From assembly GCA_964580455.1 (NCBI GenBank), contig CAZOKO010000001.1, positions 41,981 to 105,980 of the forward strand: DNA of 64,000 bases, in the 5' to 3' direction. The position numbers and the translations under genes are program-made. The DNA comes from CAZOKO01 sp964580455 (GTDB lineage: Bacteria > Desulfobacterota > WTBG01). The notes under the pieces are model-generated. The model was not told where the DNA came from and searched no databases. It saw nothing but the letters and a program-made list of their open reading frames with translations. Below are positions 17,061 to 26,180 of the stretch, one piece after another. The first letter of the stretch is position 1; every line of letters starts with the position of its first letter.

Positions 17061-17915
17061 CTATTTCCTCCTAAACCATTCATAGGTCATCTTCAAGCCA
17101 TCTTTAATCTCCATCTGGGGACTCCAGTTAAATTGCTCCCTGCATTTGGTATTATCTCCCCACCAAATTATCTCATTATCCTGCGAGTCATCCTTATATT
17201 CCACCTCGATTATTTTTCCTGAAATCTCAGATAACATCTCGATAATCTGATTGACAGTTACTACTTTTCCAGAACAGAGGTTGACTATTTCTACTCCTTC
17301 TTGTTTATAGTTTATAACTTGTAAAAGCACCTGGATCACATCACTGATATAAAGAAAATCTCTGCCCTGCTTACCAGAACCATACACAGTAAACGGCTTA
17401 TTCTGGGTTAAAAGATCAGAAAAAGTAGAAATCACCGAATTATAGTAGGGTTTACACCCGGGCCCAAAGAAATTTGACCCCCTGAAAATAATACTTCTGA
17501 TTTGATAACAGGAAATTATTTCTTCAGCAGTTTTTTTAGAAACGCCATAAATGTTTTCAGGGGATGCAGGGTGGAGTTCGTTTATAATGCCTGACTTCTC
17601 TGGTACCTGATATACCTGAAAAGAAGACAGGTAAACCAATTGAACATCACGTTTGGCGTAAGCAGTTATAGCTTCCAGGACATTTAAGGTGCCAAGGACA
17701 TTTGTTTTGATCAGATTTTCCTTAGTATCTCTGTTTACACCGGCCAGATGAAAGATTACTTCTTTATCTTCCACAAAGGACTTCATACTTTCCATTTGAA
17801 AAAGGTTGTATTTCTTTTTATCAAAAGGTTCAACCTCTACCTCAGGCATAGAGATTAAAGCATTCAGTAAATGTCTGCCAACAAAACCATAAGCTCCTGT
17901 AATACCAATCTTCAT
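17061..17915 (-). CDS. NAD-dependent epimerase/reductase (SDR), Cap5F N-terminal-like
   Basis: 284 residues. Cofactor motif GITGAYGFVGRHLL near residues 4-17, FHLAGVNRDTKEN, the SDR pair Tyr-Gly-Val-Ser-Lys in NIYGVSKKTAEE, and FGPGCKPYYNSVISTF. The last resembles the equivalent segment of Cap5F/WbjC C4-reductases. I prefer ATG 17915, which overlaps the previous stop as ATGA, to the GTG at 17930. Probably reduces or epimerises a nucleotide sugar. Third of three SDR genes in a tightly overlapping run. Confidence 0.82.
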   Translation of the reverse strand: MKIGITGAYGFVGRHLLNALISMPEVEVEPFDKKKYNLFQMESMKSFVEDKEVIFHLAGVNRDTKENLIKTNVLGTLNVLEAITAYAKRDVQLVYLSSFQVYQVPEKSGIINELHPASPENIYGVSKKTAEEIISCYQIRSIIFRGSNFFGPGCKPYYNSVISTFSDLLTQNKPFTVYGSGKQGRDFLYISDVIQVLLQVINYKQEGVEIVNLCSGKVVTVNQIIEMLSEISGKIIEVEYKDDSQDNEIIWWGDNTKCREQFNWSPQMEIKDGLKMTYEWFRRK

Positions 17916-18853
17916 TGCGATCTGATCCACTCCTCGGTTCTGGCAATCCCCTCTTTAAGACTTACGTTAGGTTTCCATCCCAAAAGTGATTTAGCCTTAG
18001 AGTAATCACAGCAAAGCCTGGCTATCTCTGATTGAGGATGGTGGTGGGGAATATGTTTTATCCTGTTCCTATCCTGACAAACAAGCAGTGCAAGTTCATT
18101 GATCGAGATATCCTCACCCGTTCCCGCATTTACTACATGGCCAATAGCCTCTTCAGCAAAAGATGCTTCCAGGAGAAAATCTGCACAATCCTCTACATAG
18201 AGGAGGTCACGGGTTTGAGTGCCATCACCAAATATCTCCAGGTCCTTCCCCTCCAAGTACCTCTTAATAAAAATGGAAACCACTCCCCCCTCCATATTAC
18301 TTTTTTGAAAAGGGCCATAGGTATTAAATGGTCTGCAAACAACCACAGGTAAACCATACCCATAATAGTAGGACTCCGCCAAATTCTCTGCTGCCAGTTT
18401 AGAACCGGCATAAGGCGAAACGGGTTTCACCTGGTGCTGCTCATTGATAGCATTAGAAGAATGAACCAGATCATAGACCATACAGGTACCAACCAGAACG
18501 ACTTTTGTTTTATAGTTGCGAGCCTCTTCTAATATATTATAGGTCCCTGTTATATTGGTAGTAAATGCCTTTTCCGGATCGTCGAGGCTTTCCTGCACAT
18601 TAATCTGGGCTGCCAGGTGAATACAGAGATCAAAGTGGTTAAGAAAAAGTTTCCTTATTAAATCTCTTTCTCTTATATCTCCCTTGATAAATTCCCTGTA
18701 AGCATCACTGCGTCGCAGTCCTCTCAGATTATCTTCACTCCCGTTGGACAGGTTATCGAGCACCCATACTTCGATATCTTTGTCCATTTCAAGCAACCCC
18801 TTAACAACCCACCTTCCTATAAATCCCGCCCCACCGGTAACCAGTACCTTCAT
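17912..18853 (-). CDS. NAD-dependent nucleotide-sugar epimerase/dehydratase (SDR)
   Basis: 313 residues. Cofactor motif VTGGAGFIGRWVV at residues 5-17, LAAQINVQES, catalytic Tyr-x3-Lys in SPYAGSKLAAE near 150, FNTYGPFQ, and TRDLLYVEDCAD. It resembles UDP-glucose 4-epimerase-like enzymes; the substrate cannot be told. The start overlaps the upstream stop by 4 bp (ATGA), and its own stop overlaps the next gene likewise, so all three SDR genes are coupled. Confidence 0.88.
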   Translation of the reverse strand: MKVLVTGGAGFIGRWVVKGLLEMDKDIEVWVLDNLSNGSEDNLRGLRRSDAYREFIKGDIRERDLIRKLFLNHFDLCIHLAAQINVQESLDDPEKAFTTNITGTYNILEEARNYKTKVVLVGTCMVYDLVHSSNAINEQHQVKPVSPYAGSKLAAENLAESYYYGYGLPVVVCRPFNTYGPFQKSNMEGGVVSIFIKRYLEGKDLEIFGDGTQTRDLLYVEDCADFLLEASFAEEAIGHVVNAGTGEDISINELALLVCQDRNRIKHIPHHHPQSEIARLCCDYSKAKSLLGWKPNVSLKEGIARTEEWIRSQ

Positions 18854-19809
18854 TTAATATGCCTCCGATACCATTCAGCAGTTCTTTTTAGTCCTTCTTC
18901 CAGGGAATACTGAGGCTCCCATCCAGTCTTCTTTTTAATTTCAGAATAGTCCGCCTCTAGCGACATGAGATCAGCTGATCGCCCTTTTTGGTAAACAATC
19001 TCAGAAGTTGAACCTGTTATGTCTAAAATTATCCTTGTCAAATCTTTAATGGAAGTCTGTTTACCCGTTCCAATATTGAAAATTTCACCGGCCAATTCCC
19101 TACCTCTCTCGACAACCAATACATAAGCATGAACAGCATCCTTTACATACTGAAAATCCCTTGTCTGCTCTCCTTGATTATGGATAACAAGAGGTTCCCC
19201 TTTAAGAGCTTTGACCAGATAGTTAGAGATTACACCAGCATTTCCACTTATATCCTGGTTTTCACCAAAAGTATTAAAATTCCTCAATATGACAACCGGG
19301 TATTTATACCACTGATACATGGCATAGCAATGCTTTTCTGCTGCTAATTTGGTTACCGCATAGATACTTCGAGGAAGCATGGGATGATTAATATCCATAG
19401 GGGTATAAATAGGATTACCATAGACCTCCGGTGAAGAGGCATAAATAAGAAGAGGCCATTTTTTCACTCTCACCAGTGTCTGCATAAATCGAAAGGTTCC
19501 ATATTCATTATTCTTAAAATAATCTTCCTGCCTCTCCATGGATTCTGGAATGGAGATATGTGCAGCTAAATGCACTACCACATCCAGATTCATCTGGTCA
19601 ATCTCTTCAAAGGTTAAATCATAAAACTTCCCTTCTATGAGCTTAAACTTTTGTTTAAACTGTTCTGATTTGATAAAGGGGTCTTTTTCGAAATATTCTC
19701 GGGAGAAATCATCAATCCCTATCACCTGACTAACATCTTCTCTCTTTACCAGTTCATCCACTAGATGAACACCATAAAGACCTGCAGCACCCGTAATTAA
19801 AATTCTCAT
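18850..19809 (-). CDS. NAD-dependent nucleotide-sugar epimerase/dehydratase (SDR)
   Basis: 319 residues from the preferred ATG at 19809, which has AAAGGAG seven bases upstream; the frame extends to 19827. Cofactor motif ITGAAGLYGVHLV, LAAHISIPES, catalytic Tyr-x3-Lys in SIYAVTKLAAE, and TRDFQYVKDAVHAY. UDP-glucose epimerase-like. The GLYG in place of the usual GFIG is a slight variation. It is the first gene of the coupled SDR trio. Confidence 0.88.
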   Translation of the reverse strand: MRILITGAAGLYGVHLVDELVKREDVSQVIGIDDFSREYFEKDPFIKSEQFKQKFKLIEGKFYDLTFEEIDQMNLDVVVHLAAHISIPESMERQEDYFKNNEYGTFRFMQTLVRVKKWPLLIYASSPEVYGNPIYTPMDINHPMLPRSIYAVTKLAAEKHCYAMYQWYKYPVVILRNFNTFGENQDISGNAGVISNYLVKALKGEPLVIHNQGEQTRDFQYVKDAVHAYVLVVERGRELAGEIFNIGTGKQTSIKDLTRIILDITGSTSEIVYQKGRSADLMSLEADYSEIKKKTGWEPQYSLEEGLKRTAEWYRRHIK

Positions 19810-19867
19810 TCCTACTCCTTTCCTCACTTTTCAGTCAATTAAATGCCCTCTAGTAGCTAGCCAATTC

Positions 19868-21304
19868 TCATCTTCTCACAGGGAATACTGTTATAAGAAA
19901 GGCATAAAAACCTTTTAAAATCCTGAAAATATTACCGGGATTTTTAACCATCCTTAAGAAATAATTCCAAATAATGCGTGGTCTCAAATAAAATTCTTTT
20001 AACATCCTTCTAGTACTGCTGTTGAGTATCTCTTCATCCAAACCTTTCGGAATAAAAACAGGCTGCAGCAGATTCATTTTATCCCAACTATTTGTAAAAA
20101 CCCCATACTGGTGAGCAATCTCATAAAGTTCTGAGCCCGGGAAAGGGGTAAGCATCATTACACTGATATCATTCAGAGGTATCTTTTTAGCAAGATTTAT
20201 TGTCTTAGAAATGGTTTCCTCACTTTCAAGAGGATGACCTACCATAAAGAACCCCTTTGTCAGGATTCCCGCTTCTCTGGTCCATGCAACCGCCTGCTCC
20301 ACCTGAGCTAAATCAATCTTTTTCTTCTCCAGGTCAAGAATATGCTGTGCTCCACTTTCAATACCGTACCCTATCTCCCAACACCCGGCTTTGTGCATCA
20401 GTTCTAATATCTCCGGGGTTACCATGTCTACTCTCCCCAGACAGGACCAGGAGAGGTCAAGCTTTTCTCTCAAAATAGACTCGCATATTTTAATTAATCT
20501 TGATTTAAACATTACAAAGGTATCATCTTCTATTAGTAATTCTTTTATCCCATATCCATAAACCAGCTCCTTAATCCAGTTGATGATATACTCGGAACTG
20601 AAAGCTCGACAGCGATTGCCAAAGACCGATCGGTCACAAAAGATGCACCGATTAGGACACCCCCTGCTGGTTACAATAGCTGCAGCAGGAAAACGTGCCA
20701 TCTTGAAAGGAGGAGGATGAAATGCCCTGGGGAAGCCCTCAAGAAGATCATGGGCCGGAAAAGGGAGCTGATCCAAATCTTCAATTAACTCTCTCGAAGA
20801 AGTAAGCTTAAGAGACCTATCCTCGCCTTCCCCCTCTCTATATATAACACCTTTAACTGTTTCCAGTTTTTCCCCATTTTCTAATGCTTTCAACAATTCA
20901 ACTATGGTTGTCTCACCTTCTCCAACAACACCTACATCAAAGTCAGAAAAACGCTCCATGGTCTCCTGAGGTGCCGAAGTAATATGGGGCCCCCCAACAA
21001 TAATTGTAATATTCTCATCAATCAGTTTTATACATCCTGCCAGTTGAGCTGCAGTACCGATTGAGAAGGTAGTAGCAGATAGCCCTACATGGCAGGGCTT
21101 AATCTCCCTGATTTTCTGGAGCACCTGCCCCTGATCTAAATCCCTGGCAGCAGCCTCAATTACTAAGGAGTCAAATCCATACTTCCTGGTTACGGCAGCA
21201 AGTGAGATTATACCCAGCGAAGGCATCGCATTGCCCGCCTTAGCCCATGAACCGTATCGCGCTTCGAGGGATAAGGGGGGGGTCATAAAAATTATACTAC
21301 TCAT
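19868..21304 (-). CDS. B12-binding domain radical SAM protein
   Basis: 478 residues. The N-terminal cobalamin-binding domain begins FMTPPLSLE and has IIVGGPHIT near residue 105. The radical SAM cluster motif GCPNRCIFCDRS lies near 216. Same architecture as 7097-8518 but clearly divergent. ATG start with AAAGAG upstream. First gene of the leftward polysaccharide region, facing away from the plus-strand cluster that starts at 21589. Confidence 0.88.
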   Translation of the reverse strand: MSSIIFMTPPLSLEARYGSWAKAGNAMPSLGIISLAAVTRKYGFDSLVIEAAARDLDQGQVLQKIREIKPCHVGLSATTFSIGTAAQLAGCIKLIDENITIIVGGPHITSAPQETMERFSDFDVGVVGEGETTIVELLKALENGEKLETVKGVIYREGEGEDRSLKLTSSRELIEDLDQLPFPAHDLLEGFPRAFHPPPFKMARFPAAAIVTSRGCPNRCIFCDRSVFGNRCRAFSSEYIINWIKELVYGYGIKELLIEDDTFVMFKSRLIKICESILREKLDLSWSCLGRVDMVTPEILELMHKAGCWEIGYGIESGAQHILDLEKKKIDLAQVEQAVAWTREAGILTKGFFMVGHPLESEETISKTINLAKKIPLNDISVMMLTPFPGSELYEIAHQYGVFTNSWDKMNLLQPVFIPKGLDEEILNSSTRRMLKEFYLRPRIIWNYFLRMVKNPGNIFRILKGFYAFLITVFPVRR

Positions 21305-21588
21305 AAACGTACTCTTTAAACCATAAAAGAAGTTAATGCTAAAGCAGGAATGACAGTTTGTTTTGAATTCTGTACTCTGTAATTTTCATTTTTACTTGGC
21401 CGAGCTCAGCCAGGCATTGTCTGTTCAACTTAATTTCTAATATCACATTTTATATTATTATTCCAGTAATTGTAAAACTAAAGAAATATCTTGTATTTCA
21501 ACTCCATTTTGATAAACTGGTGCAGGTTACATTCAGTTACCACCCATAAGAGATTATTGATAAGTTGACTACTAGCAGGAACTGTAAA
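21305..21588. other. Divergent intergenic region
   Basis: AT-rich spacer between the leftward and rightward gene clusters. It contains one half-site CTGTTCAAC near 21420 but no full TGTTCA-N5-TGAACA palindrome. It must hold promoters for both directions; I see no box pair good enough to call. Confidence 0.5.
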
Positions 21589-22326
21589 TTGAATACATCA
21601 TCCAAAATTCTGACAATCATACCGGCTCTCAATGAAGAAAAGAACATTGCCCAGGTAATTGACGGCATCAAGAAAAACGCACCTTTCTGTGACATTCTGG
21701 TAATCGATGACGGTTCTTCTGATTCCACTGCGGTACTCGCTAAAACAACAGGTGCTAAAGTTATCCATCTGCCGTTCAATATGGGATATGGGATTGCCCT
21801 TCAAACAGGATATAAGTATGCCCTTGAGAACGGCTATCACTACATGGCACAGATAGATGGCGATGGTCAGCACGATCCTCAATACATCAAAGAGCTTTTA
21901 GAGATAGTTACATCTGGGGAAGCCGACATTACTATAGGGTCCAGATTTTCAAAAAATAATAGAAATCACACCTATAAAGCTGGGTGGGTAAAACGGACAG
22001 GCATTATACTGTTTGCCTACATTACCTCAATAATCATAAAACAAAAGGTTTCTGATCCTACTTCAGGATATCAAGCTATCAATAGAAAGGTAGCAAAATT
22101 CTATGCCAGTGAATCATATCCTTCCGACTATCCTGACGCTGATGTCATCATTATGCTTCATCGAGCCGGTTTCAGAATTAAAGAGCTTCCTGTTGTCATG
22201 TACCAGAACAGGAACAGGAAATCGATGCACAGCGGTATGAAACCATTTTATTACATCTTCAAGATGTTCCTTTCTATCTTTCTCACCCTTTTGAGAAAAA
22301 GTGAACTGCTAAACCAGAGAAATTAG
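21589..22326 (+). CDS. Family 2 glycosyltransferase (polyprenyl-phosphate type)
   Basis: About 245 residues. GT-A motifs TIIPALNEEKNIAQV, LVIDDGSSDST, the metal-binding AQIDGDGQHD near residue 100, and DPTSGYQAINR. No C-terminal membrane helices, unlike 9296-10165. No ATG is available; TTG 21589 has AGGA eight bases upstream, and another TTG lies at 21565. It is followed 5 bp later by a DUF2304 membrane protein, a common partner of this enzyme type. Confidence 0.86.
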   Translation: MNTSSKILTIIPALNEEKNIAQVIDGIKKNAPFCDILVIDDGSSDSTAVLAKTTGAKVIHLPFNMGYGIALQTGYKYALENGYHYMAQIDGDGQHDPQYIKELLEIVTSGEADITIGSRFSKNNRNHTYKAGWVKRTGIILFAYITSIIIKQKVSDPTSGYQAINRKVAKFYASESYPSDYPDADVIIMLHRAGFRIKELPVVMYQNRNRKSMHSGMKPFYYIFKMFLSIFLTLLRKSELLNQRN

Positions 22327-22331
22327 AGAAT

Positions 22332-22703
22332 ATGCCCTTACAACAGAAGTTTTTTGCTATCATCATCAGTCTTTCTCTTCTGGTATTTATCATCGAGCTG
22401 GTACGACGGAAAAAGCTGAGGGAAGAATATTCCTGGCTCTGGTTACTGACAGGAACTATAATCTTGATACTTGCCCTCTGGTATGACCTGCTGCAATGGA
22501 TGACAAGTCTTATCGGTGCAGGACTTCCAACTTCTACACTCTTCTTTCTGGGGCTGGTTTTTCTCATCCTGATTGCTATTCAGTTTTCGGTAAAGGTATC
22601 AGCATTACATACTCAGGTTAAAAACCTGGCACAAGAAAATGGACTGCTTAAAAACAGGATTGAAAATCTGGAAGAAGGGGACACCCCTAAAAGAGAGAAA
22701 TAA
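22332..22703 (+). CDS. DUF2304 family membrane protein
   Basis: 123 residues with three hydrophobic helices (about 5-22, 37-53, 67-88) and a charged, coiled-coil-like tail. RREEYSWLWLL-like sequence (here LREEYSWLWLLTG) is the DUF2304 hallmark. This family is regularly encoded beside polyprenyl-phosphate glycosyltransferases and probably anchors or assists them. ATG start 5 bp after the glycosyltransferase stop. Confidence 0.85.
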   Translation: MPLQQKFFAIIISLSLLVFIIELVRRKKLREEYSWLWLLTGTIILILALWYDLLQWMTSLIGAGLPTSTLFFLGLVFLILIAIQFSVKVSALHTQVKNLAQENGLLKNRIENLEEGDTPKREK

Positions 22704-22719
22704 AAAAGGAGAGCTTACA

Positions 22720-23994
22720 ATGGGGAAAAAGAAGAAAAAAGGGGGATCCAAAGACACAACAACCAGTGTGACCACTCGGGTAAATGGAGCACCATCACCT
22801 GACAAACAGACTGGCATTAAATATATAATCTTTTCCCTCCTCTCTATTATAATTCTTGGTATAATCATCTATTCCAATACCTTTGATGCTTCCTGGCACT
22901 TCGATGACCACACCGCTATTGTAGAAAATTATGGTATCAGAAACCTTAAAGGGACAATTTTTAGCGGAGGGTCAAGGTGGATAGGGTTCATTAGCTTTGC
23001 CCTCAACTACCATTTTGGGAAGCTTGATGTGTTTGGTTATCATCTGGTCAATATCTGCATTCACCTTATAAGTGCCATTCTGGTATACTTTTTAGTGCTT
23101 TTAAGCTTCAAGACACCCTGTTTAAAAGACAACAAAATCTCCCATTATGCAGCGTCTATTTCCCTGGCTTCAGGCTTAATATTTGTAGCCCATCCCATTC
23201 AAACCCAGGCTGTAACATACATTGTTCAACGCTTCACGTCCCTGGCTACACTCTTCTACCTCCTCTCCCTGGTTCTCTTCATCAAGGCACGATTACAAAA
23301 CCAGGAGGGGGGAAGTTTTTTCTCTCCTTCACACCTGGCATGCTATTTGGGCTCTCTCTTAGCTGCCTATCTTGCAATGAAAACTAAAGAGATTACTATA
23401 ACCCTGCCGGTAATTATTCTGCTCTATGAATTCTCTTTTTTCAGCCCCTCCTTAAGAGCACTCGCAAGAAAGCTTCCTTATCTCATTCCATTACTGCTCA
23501 CCTTTTTCATCATTCCTTTCTCCCGCTATGGAATCGGACTGCTTGGTATATCAGGTGGTACTTTTATGGGAATAGCAGAAGTCGGTGATATCATTGGAGA
23601 TGCAACCCAGGAAACTGCAACTATCTCACGAACAGATTATCTTCTAACCCAATTTAATGTCATAGTAACCTACATCCGATTACTCTTCTTCCCTGTTAAT
23701 CAGAATCTTGACTACGACTACCCCATTTCACGTACTCTCTTCGCATTTCCCACATTTTTCTCTTTCCTTTTCCTGATATCAGTTGTCATCTTTGCCGTTT
23801 GGATGTTTAAGAAGTCACGGCTAATCTCTTTTGGTATTTTCTGGTTTTTCATCACCCTATCGGTAGAGTCAAGCATTATTCCTATAAGAGATGTTATCTT
23901 TGAGCACAGGGTCTATCTTCCTTCCGTGGGTTTCGTTATATTTTTAACGGTCGCCATCTACCAGATGATGGGGCAGATAAAGACCAAACCCTAG
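22720..23994 (+). CDS. TMTC-like GT-C membrane domain without TPRs
   Basis: 425 residues from ATG 22720 (GGAGAG upstream). After a Lys-rich start (MGKKKKKGG) and one helix comes the acidic pair HFDDH, the expected catalytic loop of TMTC-type GT-C enzymes, then HLVNICIHL, FVAHPIQTQAV, KTKEITITLP and HRVYLPSVGF, all matching the full-length paralogues at 31249 and 40328. The protein stops just before the final helix and TPR part. The TAG stop sits at the edge of a dispersed repeat (23995-24298). The missing part matches the start of the next ORF. Confidence 0.85.
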   Translation: MGKKKKKGGSKDTTTSVTTRVNGAPSPDKQTGIKYIIFSLLSIIILGIIIYSNTFDASWHFDDHTAIVENYGIRNLKGTIFSGGSRWIGFISFALNYHFGKLDVFGYHLVNICIHLISAILVYFLVLLSFKTPCLKDNKISHYAASISLASGLIFVAHPIQTQAVTYIVQRFTSLATLFYLLSLVLFIKARLQNQEGGSFFSPSHLACYLGSLLAAYLAMKTKEITITLPVIILLYEFSFFSPSLRALARKLPYLIPLLLTFFIIPFSRYGIGLLGISGGTFMGIAEVGDIIGDATQETATISRTDYLLTQFNVIVTYIRLLFFPVNQNLDYDYPISRTLFAFPTFFSFLFLISVVIFAVWMFKKSRLISFGIFWFFITLSVESSIIPIRDVIFEHRVYLPSVGFVIFLTVAIYQMMGQIKTKP

Positions 23995-24321
23995 CGAAGC
24001 TTCACCTCACCGACGAGCCTTCGCTATACTAGATACTGGATACTGGATGCAAGATACAATATGTAGGATTTCGTTCTAACAGGGTAAATATCGGTGTTTA
24101 TAAATCGGTTATGGGTACAACCAAAATTAAGAGCAACTCAACCGTGTTACGAAAGACGAAACGAGCAGCGCAACCGAATAACGAGCAACTTTTTTATCTA
24201 GGATCCAGTATCTAGCATCCAGCATCACTTTGCATAAGTGTATCTTTTAAAAAAACTTGACTCATTTATTAAGTTTTCGGACTACTAATAGACAGCTAGA
24301 GGAACTGAATAGTGTGCCGAT
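23995..24321. repeat. Dispersed repeat separating the TMTC membrane domain from its TPR half
   Basis: The ends (23996-24056 and 24201-24298) match 59163-59214 and 59249-59334, including GAAGCTTC-CCTCA, GATACTGGATGC, ATCCAGTATCT and CTTGACTCATTT-TTAAGTTT. A further block (24104-24177) is an inverted copy of 48366-48451, with CGGTTGCGCTGCTCGTTTCG and AATTTTGGTT in common. No gene is visible. An in-frame stop at 24310-24312 precedes the next ORF. Confidence 0.8.
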
Positions 24322-25860
24322 ATGGTTTCGACGATAGAAAAACCTTTTCCAAACGGTTTATCCCTTTTGAAAGTTTACATATTAATTATTATACTTTTCG
24401 TTCTTACAGCTAATCATAGAAACAAGATCTGGAACCGGGAAGAAACCCTATGGCTGGATAACATCGAAAAAGCTCCCTTAAAGGCACGGCCTTACCATAG
24501 CCTGGGAGTTCACTGCATGGATGAAGAAAATTACATCCAGGCTATTAAACATTTTAAGCATGCCCTCCAATTAGACCCTACCTACTCTTCAGCATATAAT
24601 AACCTCGGCTCATCATATAAAATGCAAGGAGCTTATCAAGAAGCAAAACAGGCTTTTAAAAAGGCACTTAAGATTAACCCTTCTTACGTCAAAGCCCTTT
24701 ATAATTTGGGCAATCTCTACCACCACCGGGAATTATACAGGCAGGCAGAAGAAGCATATGAAAAAGCATTACGTATAAATCCCGGACTTCCTCAGGCACA
24801 CAACAATCTGGGAAGCATCTATAATCATCATCAACAATACGATAAAGCCATATCAGCATTTAAAGAGGCGCTGTCAACAGACCCCCTCTTTGAAATGGCA
24901 TATAATAATATTGGCATTGCTTTCTATAACACAGGTCTCTACCAGGAAGCTATGAAGCACTACCAGAAAGCTATCCAGATCAATCCCAAATTCACTGATG
25001 CCTATAATAACCTGGGAATCGTTTATAATCACATCGGGGATTATGAAAAAGCCATTTCTGTTTTTAAAAAGGCACTCGCTTTACAACCTGACTTTGTTGA
25101 AACCTATATCAATCTGGGTGTTACTTACAATAACAGGAAAGCATACGATCAGGCAATTCCCAACCTCCTCATGGCTCTGAAATTAAATCCCTCTCATGCA
25201 AAGGCTTGCTATAATCTGGGCAACGCCTATGCAGGTAAAAATTTAGATGAAAAAGCTATAGCAGCCTTTCAGAAGGCTATAGAACTGGATCCGGAACTTG
25301 CAGAAGCCTACAACAACCTGGGCATTTTCTATAACAGGAAAGGACACCCTGATCAATCCATCCCCCTTTTTAAGAAGGCAATAACAATTAAACCCCGTTT
25401 TGCTGAGGTCTATAACAATCTGGGAATTGCATACTGCCAGAACGCTGAATATGAAAAAGCCATCCAGTACCAGCAAAAGGCTTTACAAATAAATCCCTCA
25501 TTTAAAGAAGCACTCCATAGCATGGCTAATGCTTATAACAAATCAGGTTTATACGAAAAAGCCATAATAGCTTATAAAAAGGTTATCGATCTTGATCCTG
25601 ACTGTGCAGATGCCCACAACAACCTTGGGACAGTCTATAGAGCTCAGGGGCACTGGAAAGAAGCTTTAAAAGAATTTAATCAGGTAACCTTAAGCAATCC
25701 TGACCATGCTCTGGCTCACCTCAATCTGGCCATAATCTACGCAGTGAATGAAAAAGATAAAAAAAATGCCCGTTATCATCTTAATCGCTGTATCTCTATA
25801 AACCCCAATTTGCCTCAATTAAAGAAAGTGGAAAAGGAACTTTTAACACTAACAGACTGA
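24322..25860 (+). CDS. TM-TPR protein, TMTC C-terminal half
   Basis: 512 residues. One transmembrane helix (about 16-34) is followed by NHRNKIWNREETLWLDNIEK, the segment that joins the last TMTC helix to the TPRs in the family, then about 13 TPRs to the end (repeating YNNLG, A-x-AFKKAL, INP words). It begins exactly where the preceding membrane-domain protein ends, so the two together would make one full TMTC. TPRs should lie on the periplasmic side if topology follows TMTC. Start ATG without an obvious ribosome site. Confidence 0.85.
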   Translation: MVSTIEKPFPNGLSLLKVYILIIILFVLTANHRNKIWNREETLWLDNIEKAPLKARPYHSLGVHCMDEENYIQAIKHFKHALQLDPTYSSAYNNLGSSYKMQGAYQEAKQAFKKALKINPSYVKALYNLGNLYHHRELYRQAEEAYEKALRINPGLPQAHNNLGSIYNHHQQYDKAISAFKEALSTDPLFEMAYNNIGIAFYNTGLYQEAMKHYQKAIQINPKFTDAYNNLGIVYNHIGDYEKAISVFKKALALQPDFVETYINLGVTYNNRKAYDQAIPNLLMALKLNPSHAKACYNLGNAYAGKNLDEKAIAAFQKAIELDPELAEAYNNLGIFYNRKGHPDQSIPLFKKAITIKPRFAEVYNNLGIAYCQNAEYEKAIQYQQKALQINPSFKEALHSMANAYNKSGLYEKAIIAYKKVIDLDPDCADAHNNLGTVYRAQGHWKEALKEFNQVTLSNPDHALAHLNLAIIYAVNEKDKKNARYHLNRCISINPNLPQLKKVEKELLTLTD

Positions 25861-25916
25861 GATAAATGCTGGATACTGGATTAATAAGATCTAAAAATCA
25901 TAACCACGAAGTTTAT

Positions 25917-26013
25917 CCCGTTAGAAATAAAAGCAATCTCGAATGGGACATGTGAAATACAAAGTGAGAGAGATTTAAATAGTATATCGATTCTACTATT
26001 GCTTCTAATGGGG
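25917..26013. repeat. 97-bp element with CCCGTTAGA terminal inverted repeats, copy 2
   Basis: CCCGTTAGA at 25917-25925 and TTCTAATGGGG at 26003-26013 are imperfect inverted ends; an inner AAGCAAT/ATTGCTT pair extends the symmetry. The flanks read CCACGAAGTTTAT and CTCACGAA, so it seems inserted in a CCACGAAG-TCACGAA repeat. The rest of the gap 25861-26180 holds GATACTGGAT words and AT-rich sequence; nothing else is recognised. Confidence 0.6.
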
Positions 26014-26180
26014 CTCACGAATAATCACTAAGCAAGAGAAAAAACAAAGTAACATCTAGTATCCTACATCTTTTTTATCATTTACTTATTTCGGTTTTTG
26101 AATTTCTAAAAGATAAAAGCTTATTCTCAATCAGTCGCCGACATAACTATTCAATAATTACTAATTCTGGCTAACATATT

